Below, one piece after another: positions 21,601-33,748 of a DNA stretch of 64,000 nt. The notes below the pieces were generated by a model, which ran no database searches, had not been told where the DNA came from, and worked only from the letters and a program-made list of their open reading frames with translations. This DNA comes from Myoxocephalus aenaeus (taxonomy: Eukaryota > Chordata > Actinopteri > Perciformes > Cottidae), in assembly GCA_038501785.1 (NCBI GenBank), contig JBAMJR010000004.1:1364001-1428000 (forward strand). Reading direction: 5' to 3'. How positions within the stretch are numbered: the stretch's first letter is position 1; every line of letters starts with the position of its first letter. The translations under genes and the position numbers were made by a program.

Positions 21601-23962
21601 CCATCTACTGTCCAATGTCCCAAAAAAAAAAGAAAATCAGCCTGTGCCAAAATGCGTGTATGGCAAGAGATCTATCCATTGAAATTGTCAGTATGTTTAC
21701 AATGACCTAAAACTAAGACACCACAAGCTACTCTGCACAAAGGCCTTTTTTATTGAGGGAAAAACAATGCTAATACATGCCTAGAGCTCTTAGGCTCTCT
21801 ACATGCATTATGCATTACACAACAATTAACTCTTGTAAAATGCCCCTTTAACCTACCTTACCTTGTAATGCCTGTTTTACAACAGTATTATGTCCGGTTC
21901 TCTAAATGAAACGATCATGGTCAAAACTGTTGACTGAACATTTTGTCTCCCCAAAGCAATGTCTGTTCTACAATCAGATACATGGTGACATCTTGGCAAC
22001 ATGTACATTGATAATCGATAATAATAGTAGCTGTTCGGAAATAAAAAGTTAATATCTTACCTAAATAACTGTGCACAAGGATCATGGTTATGGATTTCTG
22101 TTGGGAACAAATGGTGACAGATGTTTCAGTTATATAGCATCATATATGCACAATATTTAAAAGACATAAGCCAAAGTGTAGCCACACACCCAAAATAAAC
22201 AACTACAACCTGCTGTCATTCGCATAGGTATCTTTACCATATTCATGAAGACACCTGAAATCTATATGGCCAAAGAATTACGTGACCTTAAAGCCACACA
22301 AACACTTTAAAACGCAAAGCTGTTTCAGTTGTTGTTGTTTACAATACAAAATACCAAAGCAGAGTCTTAAGCAGAAGGATAAGTGCTGAGGGAAAAGCTG
22401 CTTATTGGCATAATTTCTTTGCCAGTTAAATTTCACATTCAGGTGCATAAAGGCATCTCCTCGTGGGACTGTGCCTTTCCTATTGTGACACAAAGAAGGC
22501 TATTATAGCGTGTGATCCTGTGAACAGTCTCTTCAGGCTTCTATCTTAGACTTGTTTTGCTTACAGTGCTTACCTACTACCTGGAGCAATTCTGCAGTGC
22601 TGATCTGTGCGTCACTGATGCTGACGGTCTCTTCTTGCCTTACATCTCCTAATAGGAAGCCCTCCTGTGCAAACACATTTTGACAACACTGTGGTTAGGG
22701 CACTAACGTAGACCTCAAACAAGTATTCAGTTAGTTGATCAACAATGAATTCAACAACAACAAAAAGTTCCCATTAATTATGTATTTTCAATAAATAAAT
22801 AATGAGGATTTGCTTTATTTTAGGCTAGCAGATGGATAATCCTTTCATGGTTTCATGGTTGGTTGAGTGAATACAGATCAACAATATTCATGTCAGTCAC
22901 TGAATCATAATCAAGACTTTCCTTCGTTCAACAAAAACACTTTTTTGTTCTGGTAGTACATTTTCTATTTAGTAGTTTACTTTTGCGAAAAAGTGACAGC
23001 TGGTAATAAACAACAGCTCTGCCTTGCTCTTTTTGTTTCTGTCATGAATGCAGACGAACTTGTTGTCGGTAACTATCCACCTGCCCAGGACAGCCTTTAC
23101 AGTCTGGTATGTAAACACCGCTGTCGTTAGCTTCGTTTGCGGTTATTTTAAAAGTTGTATTTCCAAAACGACGACCACAAAGGATATATCATCAATCGCG
23201 TTACTATCACGAGCACGCCAAAGGGAAGAAAAAAGAAGGGGAAAAATGTATATTTCTACGCATGACAAACACTTTGTTATACGGTTTTATTGACTTGAAT
23301 ACAACTGACATTAGCAACGTGGTTAAGAAGCTAATCGAGCAATGTGCAAAGGTTTCGTGTGACCTAGCGTTAGTTATGATATAACTGCGTTGACGTCACC
23401 TCATACCATTGAAGACACACACTGATATCAGATGACAGGTCTAATTGTAGATGTGAGCAGCACAAACACACGGAAGTCACTTGACTTGGCAGCTAGCTAA
23501 CGTGCTAAGTAGCTAGCTAACTACTATGTATTTCCTGGAACTCAAACTTTCCCCAACAGCATTTTCCAGGTTGAACAGCACCCATTTGTATGTATATATA
23601 TATATATATATATATATGTCACGTGAGAAGCTCGATATCCAACATACGTGCGGCTGTAACATACAGGATCATCTTAAAATCACTAGTTCGCCTTCATGTG
23701 TCTGTAGCTACAGTGTGTGTAAACCTGCCGGTAAATAGACGGAACCGACACTAGCTAGCCTACAACAGGATGATGACACTGGGAAACAACACAAACTAAA
23801 GGTGTTCATCGGTGACCAGACACGTCGCCGAGCTGCACACACTCCCGCTACAATCCCCTAATAGTTGGTCAACATAATGTGTAGACTTACATGATCTGAG
23901 TTGCTGTTGGCGCTGTGATAACACACAGAACTAAAAGTATAACCTGAAATGGATGCCGCCAT
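18678..23962 (-). CDS. abraxas2: ABRAXAS2 (FAM175B/ABRO1), BRISC complex scaffold, complete, 9 exons
   Basis: MPN-domain scaffold of the cytoplasmic BRISC deubiquitinase, which positions BRCC36 for K63-chain cleavage and associates with SHMT2 (family knowledge). Exons from 5' to 3': 23891-23962, 22574-22664, 22061-22097, 21425-21491, 20792-20982, 20384-20503, 19602-19686, 19370-19487, 18678-19234. All phases agree and give 445 aa; human has 415. The N-terminus MAASISGYTFSSVCYHSA and blocks such as GWYRFRRNTQQQMS, STHALEYVLFRP and NTSQQEYKVSSVPNT are near-identical to human. A coiled coil covers about residues 222-260. The C-terminal exon keeps PRPQAVGS and an acidic run (389-403) before SSEYENLV, matching human SDYENL. 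The extra length lies in Ser/Pro/Gly-rich sequence of this exon. The C-terminus lacks the SPxF BRCA1-binding motif that marks the paralogue ABRAXAS1. The start codon is 114 bp from that of EEF1AKMT2. Confidence 0.97.
20504..20509 (-). other. abraxas2: NAGNAG tandem splice acceptor, ABRAXAS2 exon 6
   Basis: The 3' splice site reads CAGTAG|GTT on the minus strand. Use of the distal AG gives Arg-Arg-Phe, as in the human protein. Use of the proximal AG would insert three bases and give Arg-Ser-Arg-Phe without changing the frame. Confidence 0.6.
23588..23617. repeat. (TA)n microsatellite
   Basis: About 13 TA units within ABRAXAS2 intron 1. Confidence 0.9.
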
Positions 23963-24076
23963 GATGGAAACATCCCGATCAATCCCGATGCCCCCCTGCG
24001 TTTCCAGTCACGCTCCTCAAACGCAGTGTCTTATGGGAAATGTAGGCGACGACACGACGACGACTCGCCAGCCAGC
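23963..24076. promoter_or_regulatory. Bidirectional ABRAXAS2/EEF1AKMT2 promoter
   Basis: Only 114 bp separate the two divergent start codons, so both 5' ends and core promoters must be compressed here or extend into the first exons. The motif TGGGAAATGTAG at 24034-24045 (complement CTACATTTCCCA) resembles the ZNF143/Staf site ACTACANTTCCCA, which is common in bidirectional housekeeping promoters. No TATA box is seen. The interval is CpG-containing. Confidence 0.7.
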
Positions 24077-27000
24077 ATGGAAGTCGCTGCAGAAAGCGTG
24101 GACGTGAAACGTGGAAATATCTCCGACCCAGAGGACGACAGCTGCTCGGACACCGATTTTGAACCTTCAAAACTCGGAACGAAAGAATAGTAAGCTGTTG
24201 ACGGTTGTCGGTAGCCTCGTGATTCGTTACTAACATCAACTTAAGCTCATGATGGTTGGTTATTCTTGCTAGCAACAGAGCCACTTATCATTGGCACGTC
24301 CTGCATGTGGTGTTGAGAGCAAAAATAAAGTTGTATCTTGAAAACGAACCTAGTTCTGCTAGACAGTCAGTTTATCGTGAAATGAAGAAATGTGTGGCCT
24401 CCGTCTGTTTAGAGACGATTTTGAGTTGTAATTGCAGTATCTAAGTTTCCCTGTAACTGTTACATTAACATTGGTTATATTGTATACATGCTTATGAGAA
24501 AATAACATGAAATATGTATATAACTCCACAATTGATATAAACTTGAATCAAGCTACTTCCGTTTACCACACTTTGTCTTGTTTCTATTATAGCAACGTGT
24601 CATCTGTGCTCATCGTATGTATTTTGACTGTCCTTTTCCGCAGTTGGGAAGATGCATATCAAAAAGAACTTGAGACATTCGCAGACATTGGGGATGTTGG
24701 TGAGATATGGTAATCATATTCATATGCCATGCTGTCATGTCTATAGCCAGATATCCACTGGTTATTACAGTTGTCACACTTGTCATGTCAAAATGTGATG
24801 ATTCATAATCAGAGCTTTGTTCAATGCAGTATTATTGCTATCTGTCTCATTACTGAGCTCTATGTGTTTCCATCATCTTGTAAGGTTTGGCGAGGAAAGC
24901 ATGAGCCGTGTGCTGCGATGGATGGCCAAAGCTCAGATCCCAGCAGACGCTGCCATTCTTGACATTGGCACTGGAAACGGAGCCTTTTTAGTTGAACTGG
25001 TGCGAACAGAGTACATTTTAACAATACTATTCTGTTTTTTAATTCACGAGCACTTTGTTTTGTCGTTCTTAAAGGGCCACTTCACCAAAATCACAACCAG
25101 GTCATTAAAACATAGCAACAGGGATATTGTTAATGGATGCTCAATTTATTTATTTTTTGTTAGATTTTTTTCAAAGCTTAGAAAGCAACAATCCAAACGC
25201 CTTCCATCTCCATTGTATTGGGATGATGATGATAGAAGTCTCAGCAATCTCAAATAAATTCAGCATGACTAAAACCACATTGTGTTTAGTGGAAAATATG
25301 TTTGCTATTTTGGTGCTCTGGGTCTTTAACTGAGAGTTTGTAAAGGCAGCTAGGTTTACTTTGATGAACTTGTCAACAAATTACTTTAACTTTTCTAAGG
25401 CATTCTATAAAAGTTGATTACCTTAGCTCTTCCTTTGCTTTGTTTTTGTGTGTGCGTCAAGGCTAAACACGGATGCAGGAATCTGACTGGTATAGATTAT
25501 TCTCCAGCGTCTGTAGACTTGGCCAGAAAGGTTCTGCAGGCGGAGGACTTGGCGAATGTCACTGTAAAGGTGGGTTTGGTTTTGTTTGTCATTAAAACTA
25601 TCACATTACTTCTCAGTTAATTATCTAACTGACACAAGTATCACAACACATGTAGCTGCTCCAAGATACTGAATGACGTCATTTACATTTTGAATTGATC
25701 CCGGGCTCACTATGTGAGTACTTGCCGTGCTAGGAGACCGGCATGAATCAACATTTTCTGCAAAAATTGAATTCATTCCACACTAGTGTAGTTGGTGGAT
25801 CTTGTGCCATGCCCAAATCAGCCATTTATACAAAATATATCCCCTCTATTCCTCAATGCCGATAATACAACATGCCTGGGAGCCGGCCTGGGACGGTCAG
25901 AGGAAACTCCTGTGTTTACTATGTGGCAGAGTTGGATAGGGAGAAGGCCCTGGACGTGATGGAAGTCTGCCCACCATTCAGATTAAACCACTTGAAATGA
26001 ATTGGCAGGATGTAACACATTTTCTGACATGTATATGCAAGAAAAACAAGTTATAAATGCATGGTCGGTCTGTAAGGGATGTGATGAGTGAGTTTTCCTC
26101 TCCTACAGTTGCATATATGCTATGTGCATCACACGGCTATGACCGTGTGTGCTTTGCTTGGACTGAAAGCCTTCTACTGAAGTCAATATTGACCTGAGCT
26201 AGACAGGGGGAGCACAGTGTGTGTATGTGAGAGAGAAATATTATGTTGGTATTTCTTTAATACTTCAGATTGCCAAAATAATTAGTGTGAATGTTTAGCC
26301 TTGAATGGAGTTTGAGCCACATGGTAAACGGTCAAAAGAAACGGTTCTTCGACAGGTCTTATTGGTCATTATGTCGAGCCCTGTCGGCATTTACATTCAT
26401 CATTATGTTACCTTTATGCATTCTTTTAACATCATCTCAGATTTCTTTCATTATACGGGCTCACACTCAAATTTAACTCTGATCGGTTGCAACAATAACT
26501 ATATATATATATATATTTATATATATTTATATGTATGCGAATCCCTTGATCATCATAGATCACACATTTTGTAACCCCTGGTTTGTGTGTATGTGGCTCT
26601 TGAGCTCTCCCCAGAGGTCTGGTGTTCTGCCCTCTGTCCTAATAAAGGGCTCCTTTCACTGCTGGTATGGTAGGTCAGTAACCTCTGCAGAATGAACTGC
26701 TGTCATGTCGGCAGTTGGAGTTCAGTTGTATAGTTAAACAGTGAGGTTTAACACATTTCATCTTTGTTGACGCTGAAAGATATCCTCTGCAGGTAACTAT
26801 ATAGTTTACCCCACAGCTAAAGAGTGAGACTAAGCATGAGGCATTGTGTATGTTGTCGGGTTGATCACAGACAAACTTTTCCTTAACTGCTGGGTTTTCT
26901 TTGTGTGCGTTTTAGGAGATGGATTTCCTAAACTGCCACGGTGAGCTAAAGGGTTTTGATGTCTGCATCGACAAAGGCACATTCGATGCAATAAGCTTAA

Positions 27001-27404
27001 ACCCGGACAGCTCTAAGGAGGACAAAAAAATGTATGTCCAAGTTCTAAAAGATGCTCTCAAGGACCAAGGATTCTTCGCTATAACTTCCTGTAACTGGAC
27101 GAAAGAGCAGCTGCTAGACCGATTTATTGAAGGTGAGGGGAAACACTTAGTTTTTTTACTATGTCGGATCATTTATTTTTAATAGATTCTGTTGAGTCTT
27201 GTTAATTTCTTTGTAAGAGTACTGCGTAGATTTACTCGATAAACCAACTCAATTGGACAGGTACTTCTAGTGGAAACCTGACCTTTGAGCATAAATGTTA
27301 ATAAGGAATATGGCAAGTCCATTCCTCATGCATTTGATTCTACCTTGCTATTGCAATTCAGAATTGGTCCATGAAGTAAATTCTTAAGCCATTAAATTAA
27401 AAAT

Positions 27405-27501
<97 letters not shown>

Positions 27502-28728
27502 TGTACATACATAAGTACATATATACTGGCTAACATTCATACCTGAGTTTATAAGTAATATATTTAAATTTTGATATTTTTATGTAGCACATTTCCTTCA
27601 GGAAATTTGACAAAGATGATGTTTGATTAATGTCTATTAGTGCTACAGTACAATTTGATTCGCTACTTTGTAGTTGTTGCCAAATACATAGCTGCCTGGA
27701 GGGGAAAACACATTAAGAATCTAAAAATAATTAATGGGTTTGCTCGTAATGTTAAAAGGTTCCCTGAGGAGTTTGTGGCCTCTTGTAGCACTCAGAAGCT
27801 GTTTTTCTCTGAGCGTGTCCCCGTTTTGTTTCTCTCATGCATGTTGATGAGGACGCACATGTCACGTGCATCCGGGTGGAGCATGACACAGTCCTGCCGA
27901 TGGTTTCACACTGTTTCACTGATCTACAGGTGGCGGTAACGCACCAACATATTCAGCAATACTCCGACAAGAAAAAATACTTACCGTAACTAGCAAGCAT
28001 GGCTGTAAATTATTTACAGCCATGCTTGCTAGTTAGTCTTTTTTCCTGGATTAAAAATAAAAATGGCTTTGCTAATGTTTTATTAGAAAAGAAAAACATT
28101 ACCTACTTTTTACATGTTTGTTAGAGCTCAAGGATAATATACACAATGGGTTTTGGTGATGTAAACATAACTTGTATTAGTTTACACCTTTTTAAGTGGA
28201 TGTGTGTAATAATGTAAATGTGTTATGACAATGAGAAAAACTGTTTTGTCGTGATACCCCCAGTCAAAACACAGACCCAGTTCCACAACTGCGTCCACGG
28301 TTAGCTGGCAGGCTAACTTCAGGCAACAGCCTTGTAAAGCCACAATTTCGGCAAGCCTCCATGAGCTGTCACTCCTCTACGTGTAGTCCCGCTGGAGAGC
28401 CTACAGGGGGCCAAAGGGCTCTGAGATGTCATCTGTCACGCTGACAGGCTGTCTTTACAAGGCCCCAGGAAGCACCACAGATGGTGGAGGGATAGTTCTC
28501 GACTCTTAGTTCTTCTCCTAACCCTCTGTAGCCATAGCCAACCAGAAAGGCTTCCAGGCATCTGTGTTTAAGGAGACATGTTGATGTTATAGGTTCTTAA
28601 CCTGCGCATTTTCTCTGTGTTGCCTCACAGGATTTGAGTTTGTAGAGGAGTTACCGACGCCAAGCTTCCAATTCGGAGGCAAGAAGGGCAACAGTGTGAC
28701 GGCCCTCATCTTCAAGCGAATACTTTGA
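24077..28728 (+). CDS. eef1akmt2: EEF1AKMT2 (METTL10) eEF1A lysine methyltransferase, complete, 6 exons
   Basis: SAM-dependent seven-beta-strand methyltransferase that modifies a lysine of translation elongation factor eEF1A (K318 in human; family knowledge, orthologue of yeast Efm4). Exons: 24077-24189, 24644-24709, 24885-24999, 25462-25569, 26916-27132, 28631-28728. Phases agree and give 238 aa. The SAM-binding motif I is ILDIGTGNGAFLVEL (Asp86 to Gly92). The acidic post-I residue lies in LTGIDYSP (Asp110), and the motif DVCIDKGTFDAISL is at about 149-162. A later strand reads GFFAITSCNWTKEQL. The start ATG has the context CAGCATGG and is the first codon of the conserved frame. The acidic N-terminus (SDPEDDSCSDTDFEPSKLG) is typical of the family. 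The gene is head to head with ABRAXAS2 and in the same orientation as FAM53B downstream, as in human. Confidence 0.95.
25570..26915. other. EEF1AKMT2 intron 4
   Basis: Noncoding. It contains an imperfect (AT)n stretch at 26500-26533 and nothing else recognised. Confidence 0.55.
26500..26533. repeat. Imperfect (AT)n microsatellite
   Basis: AT dinucleotides interrupted by TTT in EEF1AKMT2 intron 4. Confidence 0.85.
27407..27498. repeat. (TG)n microsatellite
   Basis: About 46 uninterrupted TG units. Confidence 0.97.
27987..28035. repeat. Perfect palindrome, 24-bp arms with 1-nt centre
   Basis: The left arm at 27987-28010 (containing ACTAGCAAGCATGGCTG) is exactly complementary to 28012-28035, with a single T at 28011 between them. 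It could extrude as a cruciform, or fold as a hairpin in the intron RNA. Confidence 0.85.
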
Positions 28729-28876
28729 AAATAGAGGATACTATTTGTGTTTTCACATTTCTTTTCTTTTTTTCTGTTTATCACAGGAAATCATAATAAT
28801 GTACATACTTTTTTTTACAACAATACTTGATTCACTTTAAAAGGTATTGTGTAATGACTGAGTGGAATTCTCTTGA

Positions 28877-28882
28877 AATAAA
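28877..28882 (+). terminator. eef1akmt2: EEF1AKMT2 polyadenylation signal AATAAA
   Basis: The canonical hexamer lies 149 bp after the stop codon, followed within 30 bp by a T/GT-rich stretch (TTTTTGTTTTGTTGC). Confidence 0.7.
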
Positions 28883-28899
28883 TATAGTTTTTGTTTTGT

Positions 28900-31150
28900 T
28901 GCTGTCGTGTTATATTGCCTTGAGCCATAGTGTGATAGCAACCTGTTACATTTGTATGAAATTGTTCAGTTATCTTTGCGACACTGTTACGTAGAATATT
29001 AAGATTATTTATTTCATAAAGAGGCTCGAAGAGAAGGAGGATATACACAACAATTTGCACAGAACATTTTTCCCCCGTTCCATAAATCATCTTAAAGCCC
29101 CTCCGTTTACTTTGCAAGGAACCTGTTGAGTGTCCTGACCCACAGTTTGAAAACCCCTGTTCTGTCTCACTGAATAATTAATTGCATCCATCTTTCATGA
29201 CATGTGGAAAATAGCCTGTGTCTAATTGGCTCAACTGGAAACCAGCAGAGCTTGGGGTCCCGAAGACCCTGATTAAGAATTTCTGACATTATGAATAAAC
29301 AAGAGGCCATGCCTTCTGTGCAAGGGAAGCCTGTCTGCCATTTACTTCCTTAATGACATCATTAATAACTGTCAAACTCTGGAGTCTAATTGCAAGCTGG
29401 GCCAGTGGTCCAATGGAACCGTTGATGTTGAGGCACGCTGTTGAGTAAACACATGCGAGCTTTACAAGAATTACTGCCTGGAATTTAACAAGGCCCTGGA
29501 TATCCTGTCTGGATGTGCACATTATGCCCACATTTACAACTCTGAGATTTTCCCATGAAGTGCAACCTACTTCATTAAATATCCTCCTTCGCCTCTGTCA
29601 AAATTGCACTCTTGCGTAAGCAGAACATCTGGGTAGACAGATCTTTGAGTGTTTTTTCATTGTGTAATTAGATTTTAATATGTGCTCAAGTTACAGTCCC
29701 TCTTTGAATACACTGCAGCCTATAATTTCCCTTGCACAGGTGCTGTTGCTATGAAACAGACTACACTACAATCCTGTTTTCCTCAACAAAGTCATGAGTT
29801 TTTCCATAAAATAGTTTGCTCTTGAATTAGAATCAGGATTATTCACAATCACATACAACGAGTTTGCCTTGGTATTTTGGTGCATGCAAAAAAGAAAACA
29901 TAGCAAGAGAAAAGAAACAAGTACTGCATGTAAATAATCTTAAATAGTATATATAATATATGTAACAGTAATTAAAATGTAATTCAGACAAATCCTTACT
30001 TGTCTGTCAATCTTAGTCGCTAAAAATGTATCTGGATGACAAATGATGTAGAGATTACGAAAATGTGTGCTCCTGGCTGTGCTGGCAGTTAAATGTGTGT
30101 TCATTAAAAAAACGGGTTATATCTTGACCACGTGTCTGAGACATGCTCCACTGTGCAACGTAGATTCATTCAGGAAGCCAATAGCTTCCTTGTTAAAGGG
30201 CCAATTCTAAAAGGACAGTTTGAACCGTGTCTTTCTCTCATCTTCAGAAGTATTGCCATCCACCATTAAGTAAAATTAAACGTACGATCGTGCCGGCTTT
30301 AACTGAGCTGTGCAGTACATTAACCACCGTCAGCACTTTCATGGCTTTTGGGTTGGCACACACGTCTCAAGCTCCACTTTTATTCCACTCATAATATTAA
30401 ACCTTTAAGGGTTTTCGACGTGATGCCATAGCAGCCCAATGGCTGCCCGAACCAGCAATGAATGCCATGCTTTCATTTTAACCTCTCAAGTGTGATACTG
30501 CAAATATTTATGTTTTTTTCCCCCACTCCATCTCCCTGGAAACACGTTTGAAGTGATCCGAACAGGATTTTTGTGGATTGATTGAGTGTCGTTAGCAGTG
30601 AGGTTTTCCATCGCAGGGAAGCCATACGTGGGAAATATATTCCTCTTTCAAAGCACTTCAACATTTTCACACTCTTTTGCTAGACGACATTCACTTCCGT
30701 GACTACATTGCAACAACGTGAGACCTATACCTTATTTATTGTATCGACGTTTTAATAACTTTTTCTGGGTCATTGTTTTAAGCTGGTTACAACTAAACGT
30801 GAACCACCAAGAGGCACGGTAGCAACTTTTGTTTGGTACATTAGTGAAATCCTAGCTTTCTTTATAGAACTGGAAAGTAATTGTCTATTTGCTTGATAGA
30901 CATCAATGAAAAGCATAATAATAGAAAGTAGCACACGAGTATTGTAAATGCCTCAGGGTGGACCACAGCGGACCGTACCAACTCGGAAGGGGTGGGGGTT
31001 GTCTGTTTTAAATATAGTTTTGAGCTTAGTATTAAAACGCACTTAAAATATGTGTTCGTTATCAAATAATAAGCACACTGCACTTATTCAACTGTACAGT
31101 AACCTGGTGCTCCCGTTGCCAAACAAGTTTATTGGTCGACAGACACTCTT
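28900..31150. other. EEF1AKMT2-FAM53B intergenic interval
   Basis: 2.2 kb with no recognised exon. The part at about 29160-29520 has balanced composition and homeobox-like TAATTA/TTAATGA words, and could be a conserved regulatory element. That reading comes from visual impression only. Confidence 0.4.
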
Positions 31151-31179
31151 CCGCCCCCCCCCACCCTCCCCGTCCACAT

Positions 31180-31385
31180 GGGCTCGTCCGTACACGCATA
31201 TTGTTACAAATCAATGCTGAAGGCTGGAAGCAGCAGCGGAGCTCCCAGCTGCTCGCAGTCCGGCTCAGTCCTGCGCTGGCTACGCTGAACTGGCGGCTGC
31301 AACTGCGAAAAGACTTTTGTGAATTTTTCCTGCTTTGGCTTTTTGCTGACGATGACCTAACATCGAAAGAGCCCCCGCTGGCCAG
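31180..31385 (+). other. fam53b: Probable noncoding first exon of FAM53B
   Basis: A GC-richer segment with a C-rich stretch just upstream (31150-31185) ends at a clear 5' splice site, GGCCAG|gtaata (31385/31386). It lies upstream of the FAM53B coding exons in the right orientation. No protein-like frame is recognised. The TSS position is a guess. Confidence 0.4.
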
Positions 31386-33712
31386 GTAATAGGGAGTTTG
31401 TCCAGATACGTGATCGTTATAACTGTGTCCAGGCGTGCATCATCGTGTTTTCTTTCGCTGCTGTGGAGTTCACTTCTGCTGCTCATGCTGGGGTTTTGCT
31501 CTACACTGAAACGTTAGATGACAACATTGTTGGGTTACTTTGGGCCATAAATCAGAAAAAACAGGAATGTCTTTGTTTTTGTTGAATTATTCCATTGTGT
31601 GTCTGTCTCTGCTACCCTTTAAGTTACTTTAGGCACAGAGTACTTTGTGGCAAAGTAACGACAGCACTATTTGTGAATGTCACGTTGTTGTCTCCAGTTT
31701 ATATTTTTTACAACGTTTCCGGACAAAATTCGCAGTTGTAGAAGTTTACAACTAAGTCTCAGTTTGATTGACCAGCATGACCAACCTGTTGCTGCATTAA
31801 TGAGTTGCACACATTAACAAAGCCTCCCCCCCAAAAAAATAAAAATAAAATAAAAAATAATAATCTATCAACCATGGTAATAAAGACCAGGCTGGTTTTA
31901 AATGGAGTGCCTGTGTAGGTGGCGAAAGGCAGTGTGGTTGCTTTGCAGCTCATATTGACATGTGGCTCCTCACCACAGCCTGTGAGAAGACATTGAAAGA
32001 AGCATGAGTGCTTTGAGTCATACGGCTTGGTTGCATATCTCTCACCAATCTCCCCCAAGCATTTCGATTTGTTGTTTACTCCTGAGATTGTGATCTGTAA
32101 TTACTAATTTCCCTGCTTTTCTGTGCATATTTTAGAATTATTGATGAGCCATTTGGTTCTTCCTCAATTTCGGTTCTGTTTTCAGTGCAGAGATAACATA
32201 TCTAAATATGCACAGTGTTAATAATAGTCCATTGTTATGACTACGTGAGTCATACACAATGCAATTATGCTATTACACATTTATGAAACTGAAACGAAGC
32301 TTCCACGTGTTGATAGGTTACTGATAAGAACATAAAGAGTAAAGTCAATTGTCTTTGTATGTCTATATACGTGTGGATGTGTTCAAACTACTTCTTGGCC
32401 TTCTTAGTTCAAAATGAAAGGCACTCTGAATATGGACCCTATTGCAGAGCAAGCACCAAACTTCTTATTTGTCAGTGTTTCCTTTTCTTTGTGGGTTAGG
32501 AAGTAGCTGTTGGAGCTCATGTTTACCCCCTCTAATATTGCACGGCAGTTGGTTGATCTTTGTGGACACCATAAACAGAATACCACGAAGAACTGGTTTG
32601 CTACCAGGGTACCTTAATTGAAAATACCTGGAAATGTTTCTGGCTGCCACCATGGCAGCGGTTGTCCTTGACTTGCAGGGGATGGCTGCCTAGTTTGGTT
32701 GACTTAACAGGAACTACATTACTGCAGTTTTCTCAAGAATCCTGAAAAAAAAAAAAAGGCATTCAACAAATTCTGTGAAAAAGAGAGCTGGCTTTAAGAT
32801 TGAATGGCATTTCAGCTCTAGTGTCTAATTACAAAGGGAATGTTGATAAATGCCTCACAAATACAGGTTAGGATCAGAAGAGTATTTATGAGCTGCCTTT
32901 TCCAGTTTTGGGAAGATCATGATGACCACACCTTGCTTTGATTAAAAAAATAAACCACTGCTGGAATTTTACAAGCAAATTCCATGTATCAAATTCTATC
33001 ATGTGAACCTACTAATGTGAGCTGTTTTTATCTCAAAAGGGCTGGGCTGAAAATGTTCTATATTGTTGCCAATATCTGAGTTTCATTAAATTTTTTTGAT
33101 ACCTCACTTTGGCAATATAAAAATCTGTTTTATACAAAACCATTTTTATTTAATAAAATGTGCCAAACTTCAAATGCATTATGCATATGTGTCTAATACT
33201 GGCACAAAGCAAACCAGCCACACAATACCCATTGAGTAAATACAGTCTAAAATGACCAAAGCTATTATTTCAATCAGAAAGCGTATGATAAAACATATTT
33301 TGATCAAACATTCAATGGCATTGTTTAGAACATATTTGGTCTTGTTCAAAAGAGGTGTGAAACCAAGCCAAATATCTGACTAAAGAGGAAATAACACTAT
33401 CTCATCACAGTTGCTAGTAATCAATTTTTGCTTTTAATATTTTAAGTGAAGCACAACTTTATGCACTGCAATTGTATTCAGCAACAGCTCTGGCATTGTT
33501 AGTCTGTAGACTTGTTTTGGACATACTATAGACATAATTTATGGGAGCAATTAAGGCTGGTGGGTTTTTAAAGGGGATCGCTCTGCACTCCAGTGTGTGC
33601 TCAAGACGCGCACATTTGCAACGTCTTTGTGTTGCAGGCGAAAGGCCCTATTAGAGCTCCATTCTGTCTGTGGGCAGCTGTGTGCTGAGCGAGCCACCGG
33701 TCCATTCTCCGT

Positions 33713-33748
<36 letters not shown>

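Larger units (their letters stand above)
27133..28630. other. EEF1AKMT2 intron 5, with long GT repeat and perfect palindrome
   Basis: Contains (GT)n at 27407-27498 and a 49-bp palindrome at 27987-28035. Between them, around 27925-27955, the string ACAGGTGGCGGTAACGCACCAA resembles a dispersed fish DNA-transposon fragment. Confidence 0.55.
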
